A DNA stretch of 20,353 bases from Hamiltosporidium magnivora (Eukaryota; Microsporidia; Dubosqiidae), in contig PITI01000126.1 in the NCBI GenBank assembly GCA_004325065.1, positions 1-20,353 of the forward strand. The letters run 5' to 3'. The notes under the pieces are model-generated. The model saw only the letters and a list, made by a program, of their open reading frames with translations, did no database searches and had not been told where the DNA came from. Shown piece after piece: positions 1 to 9,700 of this stretch (position 1 is the stretch's first letter; the number at the start of each line of letters is the position of its first letter). A program made the translations under genes and the position numbers.

Positions 1-3000
1 TCAATAGTCTTGCTCAACCAGAATTATGTAGAATTTTTTCATCTTTGTCTGCGAAGAAAAATTTTAAACCTTGTTTTGTGAATTATTAATTAGATTTTAT
101 TCCTATAATTACAAATATTAAAAGGCTTCAGGTATAACCAATGTTAAGTTCTAACTATGTAAATATCTGGTATCACAAAATTATGTTCCCCACCGAGTCT
201 CAACCGTTGCTTTTACCATTAATATACAAACGTACTTCTTAAATTTTCGAAAATTTGATTCACAAAGTAATTGGTTTCATCAAGTGTTATTCTGTTTTAA
301 TTTCAGAGCTATCAAATTATTGGTTGATATTGATGAGTCTGGAAAGCCCTAATCTAACACTTAATAATCAGTTTGGTGTATGATAAAAGTGAAATATTCC
401 AGAAAGACATTCAAGCCGTTATAAATACATTAATATGTATTTACTATTTAGATAGCAAACTGAATAAAATTTTCATTGTTTAACTAGCAGAATCATGTTT
501 TGGATTTTTATAGCATGAATTTCTAGATTCTCTATTATGACGAGGCTGAACCCAATCTATATTTCTTCGCATCTCAAAATATATTTATGACTAGGCCTAA
601 TAATTTGCAATTCTTTGTAGAGAGAAATTGTTTCAAGATATCTTAATGAGTAATAGCCATTTTACTTAACTAGGGATTTTTAATTATATATTGCTTGAAG
701 TATTTTTTTGTTTGTCTCTTCTATGGTTGCAATCCAAGACTTTTCTGCCTTCCTTAAATTTTATTGACTAGATACCTTTAACAAACTTTATTAAATTGTA
801 TTAATTTTTCTTTTGATTTACTGCTTTTCCGTATTTTTTTTATATTTCTGTTTGGTAATACGGGTTCAAAATATCTATAAATTTGCAAAAAGAAAATTTC
901 TAAGTTTATTTTGGTTATTATTCTTGATTAGGGATGGCTTTCGTTGTTATATTCAAACATTTATATATTTTTAGGTGCTCATGCGTATTTTTAACCAAAA
1001 TATTTGTCAAATCTACTCCATTTGTTACTATGACAGAGACTTAGTCGAAATCATGATATATCTATTACATGAGCTGAAAATTTAAATCCGTTATGGCTTT
1101 TCCAAGTTTCTAACATTAAAATATATTCTCTTTTTTCCCTTGAATAATCACGGGGTTGTTTAAGTATCGATTTTTAATTTTCGTAAGCTTTGTAATTGTT
1201 TATTTTTTCTTTAAAATAAACTGTTTTTAATACCAAAATAATTCTAAGGACAATTCTTTATGATATATTCTCTACCCATTTGTCACGCTACATTTTTATT
1301 CGAAATGCGATTAATTTCTTTCTTCTCGTTTATTACAAACGAAAAGAATCCAAGAATAGATCTACTTTTTTATGTAAAGAACCTATTTATACACACAATC
1401 ACCAGTTTAAATTCATTTTGAGCCTTCGCCAGGTACCAACGAAACCGCATAACACTAAATATAAAACCTGGACATGAGGAATTACTTTTTTGTTAAATTT
1501 TTGATACAATTTTATTTCTTAATAGAACAACATTTGTATTTCATAAAATTATCATTTGATATTTCATTTTGTACTATTGATTTTAACCTCGGTTCGTCTT
1601 TTTAATAGGTTTTGATTAACCCTAATAATATTATTTTAACCTATTTAGAGATGAATAGTATTCACCCTCGGAATATACTCATGTTCTTACTTCGGATATG
1701 CTTTTTGAAAAGTTAAGTATCAATGTTTGCGGCATTTTTTAAAAATCTAGCTTAATTTCTGATGTAGAAAACTTCATGATTTGCATTTTATTGTAATCGC
1801 AAAAAGAATAAAAATTTTTGGTTGAACATGATAGGTCCGTAATCAGAACTTTCTGTAATATACTCTTAACAGACAAAAAATTAAAATTACGGTTTCACTG
1901 ACAGATTACAATAGTCTTTTATAATATATAACCAAGATAATAAACTCTGAATATTGCATATAATTGCAGGTCTAATATGAGAAAAATTAAGACAATTTCA
2001 AAGATTAGCTGTTTCGCATTCATAATTCCATTTATAGTATTTATTAGGCCCTTTGGTAAATCATTACAAGAGAATTCGAAATAAAATTGTACCAATTTTT
2101 AATACGTAGAGTTTTACCGTATTTCTCTTTTGAATACCTCAAAAATTTAGACTTTCTACACAAATTATCATTTACTAAGACTTTAAAATTTAATATAAAC
2201 ACGATAAATATAATTTCGAAATCCTCTACTAAACTATTTTTATGATACTTCTAACTGCTTTCATAAAATATATGTTTTTCCGTATTAAGTATAAGTGTAT
2301 ATGTAATTTAACGGCTTGATTATTCCAGTCATTTTTTACCTCTCGATCGAGATGAAAAACTGGCAATTTTCCAATTACTTTTTTAATCTGTTTTATCGGA
2401 ATTATAGAGAATTGGTTTATAGATCAAATGTGGCTTTAATCCCACCAAAATGTAACCAATGATTTTCACATCAATTACACACAATTATGGTTAAATAAAT
2501 AGTTTTTAATAAGATTATCCTCTCACAATCCCCATTCGACTAATTCTTTTGATTCTTTTTTGTTTCTTTGAGTGATATGTCTTGTTTTGAAAGAATTTTT
2601 GGACTTTCACTTCGAAATAAAATGTTTTTTTTGCCAAACATTTAACAGAAGAGTGATGGAAATTATCATGGATCATAGTTACACTTTGATATGTTTTAAA
2701 TTCAAATAGATAAAGACTTTTCTTTTATTAATGTTTTTCATGACCTATTTAAAGCTTCTATAAAATAATATGCTAAAAAAGTGAACATGAACAATTTTTC
2801 ACATGAAATATCAATATTTTAGCATTTTTATGTTTAATAGAAATAGATCTTTGAGTATTATATGAGTATTTTGTTTAATTTATGTAAAGCTAGCTTTATC
2901 GAAACACAAAAAATTTACACAAAGTTTAATAAAACATGAAAATTCAATAAAATATAATATGATCTTAAAATCTACTTGTAACACAAAGAGTACACCTTTT

Positions 3001-3489
3001 TTTCAAATAATTAATTTGGTTTCTTAAAGAAATTTATTTCTAATCACAATGATATCATTTTTTTCTCTTCTTTATTTAAAGATCGGATTATCCTCTTTCT
3101 TTAATATGTAATCCAAAGATGGTTTTCTTATTTTACTATAGATCAAGATCATTAAAAAATCACTCGATTTATTTTGTTTTTTGAAATATTCATCGGTATA
3201 TCTAAAATTGCTTCAGATAATTATAATGTAGAAGATATATGCACAAACACACATTTAAGAATAAAAATTTTGTACCTTGCTATTAAAATAAAATTGGCTA
3301 CTCTTTGTAATTATTCAATAAATGCATAACTTAAGATCTGAATTTGATCATATGCACAGGAAAATTACTATTTTAGACATTTTTATACTTGAAAAGTATT
3401 TTTTTAGTTTTCTGCTAACAACTTACAATTCGAATGATATAAGTGCTTTTATATTTTATTCGAAAGACAAAAAACCATATTAAAAATAT
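1..3489. other. Gene-free AT-rich DNA
   Basis: No reading frame here has convincing coding character. The longest open frame (1280-1477, plus) begins at TTG and resembles no protein I know. The sequence is AT-rich, with homopolymer A and T runs but no clear tandem array, tRNA or rRNA signature. It may be old, fully decayed repeat DNA, as expected of an expanded microsporidian genome, but nothing in the sequence proves this. Confidence 0.6.
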
Positions 3490-3519
3490 TGGTTTATCGC
3501 TCATTAGATAAGACTATAC

Positions 3520-3891
3520 ATGAAAATAAATTTTCGATGTTTTTGGAATAAAAAATACACTACATTTTTGGTTTTTGTACGAATTTGTATCGGAAAAAAA
3601 GAGCTAAGAATTAGGGGCTATTTTTCTAAAAAGTTTTTTGTAGTTTTTTACGTAATTAAATCAAAAGCAAGTTTAATACTAGGTAATTACATTTTTGAAG
3701 CATAGAAACCTAGCCAAGCTCGTCCATGTCGGAATTTAAGACATAGAAGATGCAGAAAACATATTCATGAAAGAACCAGAAACGATTATGAGCTAACAAT
3801 GCTCGTTAATGGGTTATTTCAACGCCAGGGTAAACCGCTAGTTGATCACCATGATATGTTAAGATATTGGCACGTTCTTTGGTCAACGTAG
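3520..3891 (+). pseudogene. Broken reading frame of decayed element copy A
   Basis: From ATG 3520 the frame is open for 61 codons, meets TAG at 3703-3705, and is then open for another 61 codons to TAG at 3889-3891. At the first stop the related copy near 20.2 kb reads TGG inside the same context (A-W-K-P-S there, A-stop-K-P-S here), so this stop is a single G-to-A change in a formerly coding frame. Between 3558 and 3605 this copy is 2 nt shorter than the other, which is a frameshift; one whole codon also differs further on. Shared residues include S-x-x-x-F-V-V-F-Y-V and a later G-N. The part after the stop (3706-3888) is rich in charged and aromatic residues, and 3721-3960 is about 39% G+C, well above the surroundings. 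The protein family is not recognised. A relic of a transposon or repeated gene is the best reading. Confidence 0.55.
3521..3741 (+). repeat. Interspersed repeat, copy A
   Basis: This segment aligns with 20038-20260 in the same orientation. The best stretches (from the shared codons CTA-AGA onward, and around the AAACCTAG word) are about three quarters identical by eye, with a few small gaps (about 1, 2, 3 and 4 nt). The copies lie 16.5 kb apart. Copy A is markedly more AT-rich in 3541-3720 (about 27% G+C) than copy B (about 39%), as expected if A is older and has drifted toward the base composition of the genome. The element ends are not visible: no terminal repeats or target-site duplications were found. 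Confidence 0.75.
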
Positions 3892-5032
3892 AGATAATAA
3901 GGTGGCGGGATTTTTTTTAAGAGGAATGAGCAAATTGCACAGGCATGCTATAACTTTAGCAGAAAGTGTAGTATTGCTTTGTGAGAAACTTCTTGCCTAT
4001 TAAATCTATTCCCTACCTTTTACGCGAAAGATTTTAAGCTATGGATAACTGAGAAAGATCGTTTAATCATATAAAAAATTTATTTAAGGTGCCAAGAATA
4101 GTTGTAATTCATAAAATTTACATGTGCCACTGTTATAAAAGTATAACCTATTTATTCAACAAAATTATGATCAGATATTATCTAAAGCCGGCGTATAAAA
4201 AGATATACCTTAAATCTTTTTATCTTAATCGCAGTTTTGTTTAATCTATATGTTCAGTGTTCCGAAAATACATCTTTAGTTTAAATTTTCAAGATTTTAG
4301 TGCTTTAAAATTTCCTAAAGTCTTTCGACAACTGATTCTATTTTTTTAATTTACTTCAAATTTCGTTTATTTACTCCTGTAAAATTCTCTTAGACGATTA
4401 CCAAAAATTTTTTATTGAGAAATTTTCTAAAAATAACCTTTTAATCCGATTGCTATCTGTGTTTTTTAGACTAAATTTCTTATAAAATTTTATAGCTTAA
4501 AGAATTTCTGTCATATAAGAAGTAAACGTTAAAAATTTCGAAAAAAAAACCAAAAAATAGTTATTTTTGAAGAGTTCAAACCATTCCGTCTGCCAACAAC
4601 TAATTTTATTATTACTAAAGCTGGCAAGGATAGACGATTACATTTACTACGTAATACCGAATATATTTTGACTTTTCTTATGAAACAGGTGTTTTTAGAA
4701 GTGACGATATATATGAGCATACAAAATACAGGATTATTACCCATGTGATAGTTGAAAAATTTATTCTTTCTAGGTTCAGAAGCGAGTAATATTTATGCTC
4801 TTCGTATAGTACTTGACCTAAATCTAAAATTGGATGTTTTTTCTCAACTTATTTTGTTTTCTTCTTCATTATCTGCAATTTTCATATATATTAAAAAAAC
4901 GAGCAAAGATAAGGTTTTGTAAAAAAATTAATATAGACTCATGATCCGAATAAATCAAGAAAAATAAAAAAGTATAGAACGTAGTAAATATGCTAAAGAA
5001 AAAATTAAGAACGTTTTTATTAAGATTGCCAA
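3892..5032. other. Intergenic DNA with element remnant and open runs
   Basis: The first part, to about 4010, remains somewhat GC-rich and may be the tail of the decayed element; a short frame at 3927-4002 ends in TAA. Further on, the plus strand has an open run at 4533-4745 and, after adjacent TGA and TAG codons, a second open run in the same frame at 4752-4919. Neither has a good start codon or a recognised motif. The minus-strand frame opposite (4529-4744) has an ATG but no C-run before it. I do not call a gene here. Confidence 0.5.
5016..5021 (-). terminator. Possible poly(A) signal of secreted protein 1 gene
   Basis: On the minus strand AATAAA lies 11 nt beyond the TAA stop at 5033-5035. 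Placement close to the stop fits the very short 3' untranslated regions of microsporidian genes, but such hexamers are common by chance in DNA this AT-rich. Confidence 0.35.
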
Positions 5033-6718
5033 TTAAATTATTACCTCAGACATGCTTTTCAAATATAAAATATTATGAATATTTCTGTTAAATCCAAATT
5101 TTATAATAAAGTTAAAAATGTTTATACATTTTAAAAGTAAATCAATATGCATTTTTGTTTCACCTAAACATTTTCTTCTTAATATTTCTTCAAGAGTGCC
5201 AGCGTCATCTTTTAAAGATATGATAACACTGTTAAACATAAACACATCAATATCTCTACAACCCATGAATTCATTTTTCCGAAGCATCTCTAAATAGTAT
5301 TTTATAAGTTTTAAAACAATTTCTGGATCGAGTTCGGTTTTATATATTGCTGCAAAATCAATAAAATTATGATCTACGAATCCGGTTTTTAAATTGACAC
5401 TTTTAATATAATTAGCAAAAAAGCCAAAAACATTTTTGTTTAATTGTTCATCCAACAAAAATATCGAATCAATTAGAGCACGCAAGAAATAACTATTATA
5501 CTTCCCATTTATGTATAGTGTATCCTTGCTAAGATAAATACATCGTGTTTCCACAATTCTTAAACTGATAAAAAACTCTTCTGATAAATCAAAGTTCTTA
5601 CTTAACAGCACTTTCATTATTTTAAATAATATTTTCTTGTGAAAATTTAATGTTTTTTTAAGGTCAGAATCAAAGCTAAACATATCATGAACGTAATCTT
5701 TAATAATGCTAGATATGATTTCTTTACTCGACACTAGTAAACTTTCTATCATTTTCATTCCAACAAAAACACTAAATATGTTTCTTCTCCTCAAAGGTAA
5801 ACTCTTCAGCAAATTATAAATAAATTCTTTCAAGTGAACGATTCCAGGAAAATATGATATTAAAGGAGAATCATAATCTATAATCTTAATGCTCGAATAT
5901 TTTCTATCAAAATGCTTCCAATATTCCTCCAATTCTTTTTCTGTAATATTTGTAGTATATTTTATTGTGATTTCATTGTAGGAGATATTTTCAAGTGTTA
6001 TTAGATGCTCCACAGATGTATCTGTATTCGCAATAGCAGTAAACAAATAATCATATTGTAAAAGTGGCAATAGATCTTCCAAGTTCATGAAGTTACTAGA
6101 AAAATATAATCTGTTCAGGATTAAATTTAGCATATCAGTCGCAGTGAATGACTTATTGCATTCATAGGATGGGAAATATATTCCAGGATCACCAAGATAA
6201 TAATCGTTTGAAGGTGGCGGTAGGAGATAATGAATAATAAATTGAGGATATCTATCAGATGCGTAATAAGCAAATTCATTTTGCGGATTTTCCAATGGAT
6301 TAAATAAATATGCTTGTGAAACTTCGAAAGCATATTGGTTATGATCCGAAATTTGTTCTCCGTAGGGTATTACAAATAAAGAAACAGTCTTGCTTTGAAT
6401 ACTTCCAGAGGCGGTACTATTTGTTTCCAAATCATTGTTATGCCTTTTACTTAAATCGGTCGACATTCTAAAAAGGCACCCCAATCTTACGGCTGTATTG
6501 CATCCTTTTTTATTGTTAAATTCATCTTCCCGTTTTTTACTACTGTAATATGAATGGTTTCTTTGATATTCTTCTTTATCCAACACTATTTCACGTAATA
6601 GGCTTTCGTCTAGAATTATATCCTGGTCTCCAACTTGTATACTATCTGATATTGCAGTAAGTATAAGATTTATTCCGTTCAATAATAAAATAATTCTTAG
6701 AGAATACAAAAATTTCAT
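5033..6718 (-). CDS. Secreted protein of unknown function, paralogue 1
   Basis: A 561-residue intronless frame starting at ATG 6718, directly preceded by CCC, the usual microsporidian start context. Residues 1 to about 23 form a typical signal peptide: Lys2, then a leucine/isoleucine-rich core, ending near T-A-I-S. No later membrane segment or GPI-type tail is apparent, so the product is probably secreted or delivered to the spore wall, host interface or secretory system. The N-terminal 200 residues are polar, Asn/Ser/Tyr-rich and poorly conserved against the paralogue. Alignment becomes clear near the D-L-L-P-L-L motif (about residue 219) and is near perfect at about residues 274-338 (K-I-I-D-Y-D-S-P-L-I-S-Y onward, to the S-S-K-E-I-I-S-S-I motif). 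The C-terminal 220 residues look helical and keep shared motifs D-S-I-F-L-L-D, V-N-L-K-T-G-F-V and G-F-N-R-N-I. I know no characterised family with these motifs; a lineage-specific microsporidian secreted family is inferred. No enzyme signature is visible. Confidence 0.9.
   Translation of the reverse strand: MKFLYSLRIILLLNGINLILTAISDSIQVGDQDIILDESLLREIVLDKEEYQRNHSYYSSKKREDEFNNKKGCNTAVRLGCLFRMSTDLSKRHNNDLETNSTASGSIQSKTVSLFVIPYGEQISDHNQYAFEVSQAYLFNPLENPQNEFAYYASDRYPQFIIHYLLPPPSNDYYLGDPGIYFPSYECNKSFTATDMLNLILNRLYFSSNFMNLEDLLPLLQYDYLFTAIANTDTSVEHLITLENISYNEITIKYTTNITEKELEEYWKHFDRKYSSIKIIDYDSPLISYFPGIVHLKEFIYNLLKSLPLRRRNIFSVFVGMKMIESLLVSSKEIISSIIKDYVHDMFSFDSDLKKTLNFHKKILFKIMKVLLSKNFDLSEEFFISLRIVETRCIYLSKDTLYINGKYNSYFLRALIDSIFLLDEQLNKNVFGFFANYIKSVNLKTGFVDHNFIDFAAIYKTELDPEIVLKLIKYYLEMLRKNEFMGCRDIDVFMFNSVIISLKDDAGTLEEILRRKCLGETKMHIDLLLKCINIFNFIIKFGFNRNIHNILYLKSMSEVII
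5704..5901 (-). repeat. Near-identical 198-nt tract shared with paralogue 2
   Basis: This tract matches 15691-15888 without gaps and with 8 mismatches in 198 nt (about 96%). Flanking DNA on both sides diverges at once. It encodes about residues 274-338 of secreted protein 1. Of the mismatches, four are silent and four change an amino acid (F/I, K/E, R/M, S/N). Confidence 0.9.
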
Positions 6719-6721
6719 GGG
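6719..6721 (-). promoter_or_regulatory. CCC start-proximal signal, gene 1
   Basis: Reading the minus strand, the three bases immediately before ATG 6718 are CCC, in otherwise AT-rich DNA. C or G runs just upstream of the start codon are a known hallmark of microsporidian genes. Together with the signal peptide that begins at this ATG, this fixes the start. The same arrangement is found at the paralogue. Confidence 0.65.
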
Positions 6722-9700
6722 TTCAAGATTCTATGCATTTAATATGCCAATAAATTTTAAATTTAGAAGATTTGATAAGTTATTAAAAAAATCTAGAAAT
6801 TATTTTATCCCTCATTCTGAATCTTATACAAAGTTATATTCATGATAAATATAGAAAGTGTGCTTTTAAAATTAAAAAATTCATTGTTTAAACAAATAAT
6901 TTATTTAATAAATTTACTGGTAATTTCGTAAAGTAACTATTTTTAAAAAGTTAGATCTTATATATTTAGAAACAATTGAATTTGTTCGTTTCCGATTTTA
7001 GAAATCTAATTATTGTCTAAATTATATGGATTCCCGAATTTGTTTTCAAACCCCTTTGTTGAGGTTTGTTTTACATAAAATGCACATATTGTCAAAGACT
7101 CTTATAGATTCTATTTGTATGTATCTTATTCGTCTTTTTATCATTTTAAAGTTCATATTTCTTTATCCTTGTGTATTTCACTTATTCTGTCTTTTAACTA
7201 AAAGTAGCACACAGACAATAACTTGCCTTTTGCTTTCAGAAATTTATATAGGCTTCTTGGATATTTTCCGGTTCATGGTACTGCTTATTTGTGCCCAGGT
7301 TAGATTTTTATCGATTGCGGCGAGACATATGAGTTCAGATGCACTTTTTAGTAAAATAATCATTTGATATATATAATTAGTATGTTAAATGGCAAACCAC
7401 TCACTATTTTTGTTTATTTTGGTAATGTCTTCACGTTTCTCGGCTGTCTATATGCTACGATTTTTTGTGTGATTGCTTGCCTTATTTACTCCTTAATTAT
7501 GCATTTTAATTATTCCACAATATCCATTGTTTCTGGATATTCTTTTTTTTATGAATATGTACCAAGTAAAAATTTAAATTTCTCTTCAGGACTTTAAAAG
7601 GTCAATGTCAAGTTCGTGATTATAGATATTACGAAAAATTGAATTTAATTTATTGGCATTTTTTCATTTAAATTGTTAGAGTTTATTTATGGAATTAAAC
7701 AAGTTGATGTGTATGTCCGATCGGAACTGGCATGACGCCATAAATTGAAAATACTATCAAATAAATTTCTACAATAAGTCCTATGAAGTTAAGATCTACC
7801 ACATTTTGTATGTTAATTATTCGGCTCGAATAAAACTTTGGTATTTTGTTAAATTTTCTTAGTTGATAAAAAAAGTTTTTTTGTATCATTGAATGAATTA
7901 TGCCATAATTCTTACATGTATCCAGAGTTTCTAAACGTTCTGTAAACTCAATTTTTAGAATATCATTCAGTCATTACATGAATTTCAGTCAAAAATAAAT
8001 CTATTAATAAGGGAATAATTATTAGCCTAAAACTTTTGAAAATTAACCGTAGAAAATTCTAAATGCAAAAATATGTTTTAACGGTGTTATTTCATTATAT
8101 TATATTTGCATATCGCCTCTGTTACATAATACCTGTGTGGTCGATGAATATCTTATTCTTAATAACATTAACAAAACTAAAAAAACAACAAAAACATGAT
8201 TTGATATAATTAAATAAAATAGGAACTTATTTCTACTAATTAAACGTAAATTTTATTTTCCTTAAATTATTTCTTAATTTTTTAATATTTTTACTGTTGC
8301 ACACTATCTTGTAGGTAAGATAGCATGGAAGCGAAGCTATTCATTTTATGCATTTTGATTGCACCATAATAACACGTATTTCTCTGCTGCTTTTAACATT
8401 GTTTGGAGAATACTAATTCCTTACATTGTTATTCGACTGCAAAACTATACAACGATTAATTTCTTTTTTAGTTTAATTTTACTATAGTCAAGCTTCTGTA
8501 TTGCATTTACTGTATTTGAAAGAAATAAAAGTCATACAATTCGAATTCCTTAACTCTTTCTAATTGTCATTCAACAGTCTTATTCTTCTGCAAGGGAATC
8601 TTAGTGTGAAACCAGGGAATAATCATCTTATTTATGTTCTTTTGCTATTCCAGACACATAAATTTAATATATATTTCTGCTCGTGGCTATTCATTAGAGA
8701 GTCATTGCCAGATATGGCCAAAAGCATTTTATTTTCGTTATATTTGTGAATAACTCTATATCTTTTGGAATACTTGTTGCTCTGTTTACCTTTTCTGATT
8801 CCTTAATTCATCGTATAGTAAAAGAATAACTAAATTCGAATTTTTGCATCTAATCGATTTTTTTGATGAAGTATATCTGAGACAAGCTAATGCCACTATA
8901 AACACAAATTTCGTTAAAAAATCTAAAATTTCGCATGTTTAAGGATAAATTTTATATTTAAAAACATATATGGATTGCTTGAAATTATTTAATGGAACCG
9001 CTTTTTTTAACACATTTTATCCAAAAACGATAATGTTTACTTCTATTTATTCCTTAGAAGCAATTTCCAGAAATATAGTAATGTCTTTATGTGTTAGAAA
9101 CTTTTGATGATACGTAAAACATTTACTCAGCTCCTTTCTTTCTAAGATTGGAACAAATTTGATTTAATAAGATCAAAAACTTAGCTGCATATTTTAAGAA
9201 GCCTCATCTAGACGAATAATGCTACTAAGTTTTTCTGTTTAACTTAATCCTTGGTTTTAATTCATTATTTTTGTTTTTGAGGAATATTACCCCAAGACTT
9301 CTAGCTAGTATATATTGTTCGCATGTTTTTACACACTGCACTCTTCTACTCAGATTTAAACATGATTAGCTAATATACTACACTTAAAATAAATGCTAGC
9401 GGTTAAACAATCTCTTTTACTGTTATTATGTCGGGCAAAGAAAACTTTTTTTCAAACTTTATAATGTATAAAATGCATTTAAATACACATCTTCGGAATT
9501 CGCTTCTTATGTTCAGACTTTTGAGGGATTGCACGTTTTTCGAACTTCGTTTCCTGATTCTTCATATAAATATTCGGTTTCTTTTGATTATATTGCAGCT
9601 TATGTAATCAGCTTCCCTTAAGAGATTTTTAGATTCATGCATAATAGACTAAAAAATTGCAACTCGAATTTTTTTGAAAACTCTTTTTTTATCATACTTT

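Noticed and set aside
1..16. 12-nt word TAGTCTTGCTCA at the window start, also found in element copy B (20234-20245)
   Set aside because: Matches of 12 nt are expected several times by chance in a window of this size, and the flanks do not align.
4529..4744. 71-codon minus-strand frame with ATG
   Set aside because: No start-proximal C-run, no recognised similarity; opposite an equally open plus-strand run, so neither strand is favoured.
6127..6333. 68-codon minus-strand frame
   Set aside because: Lies wholly within the secreted protein 1 gene in another frame.
7026..7367. 113-codon plus-strand frame starting at ATG
   Set aside because: Very Phe/Leu/Ile-rich, no C-run before the start, no known similarity; a run of this length is only modestly unusual for chance among the thousands of stop-to-stop runs in DNA this AT-rich.
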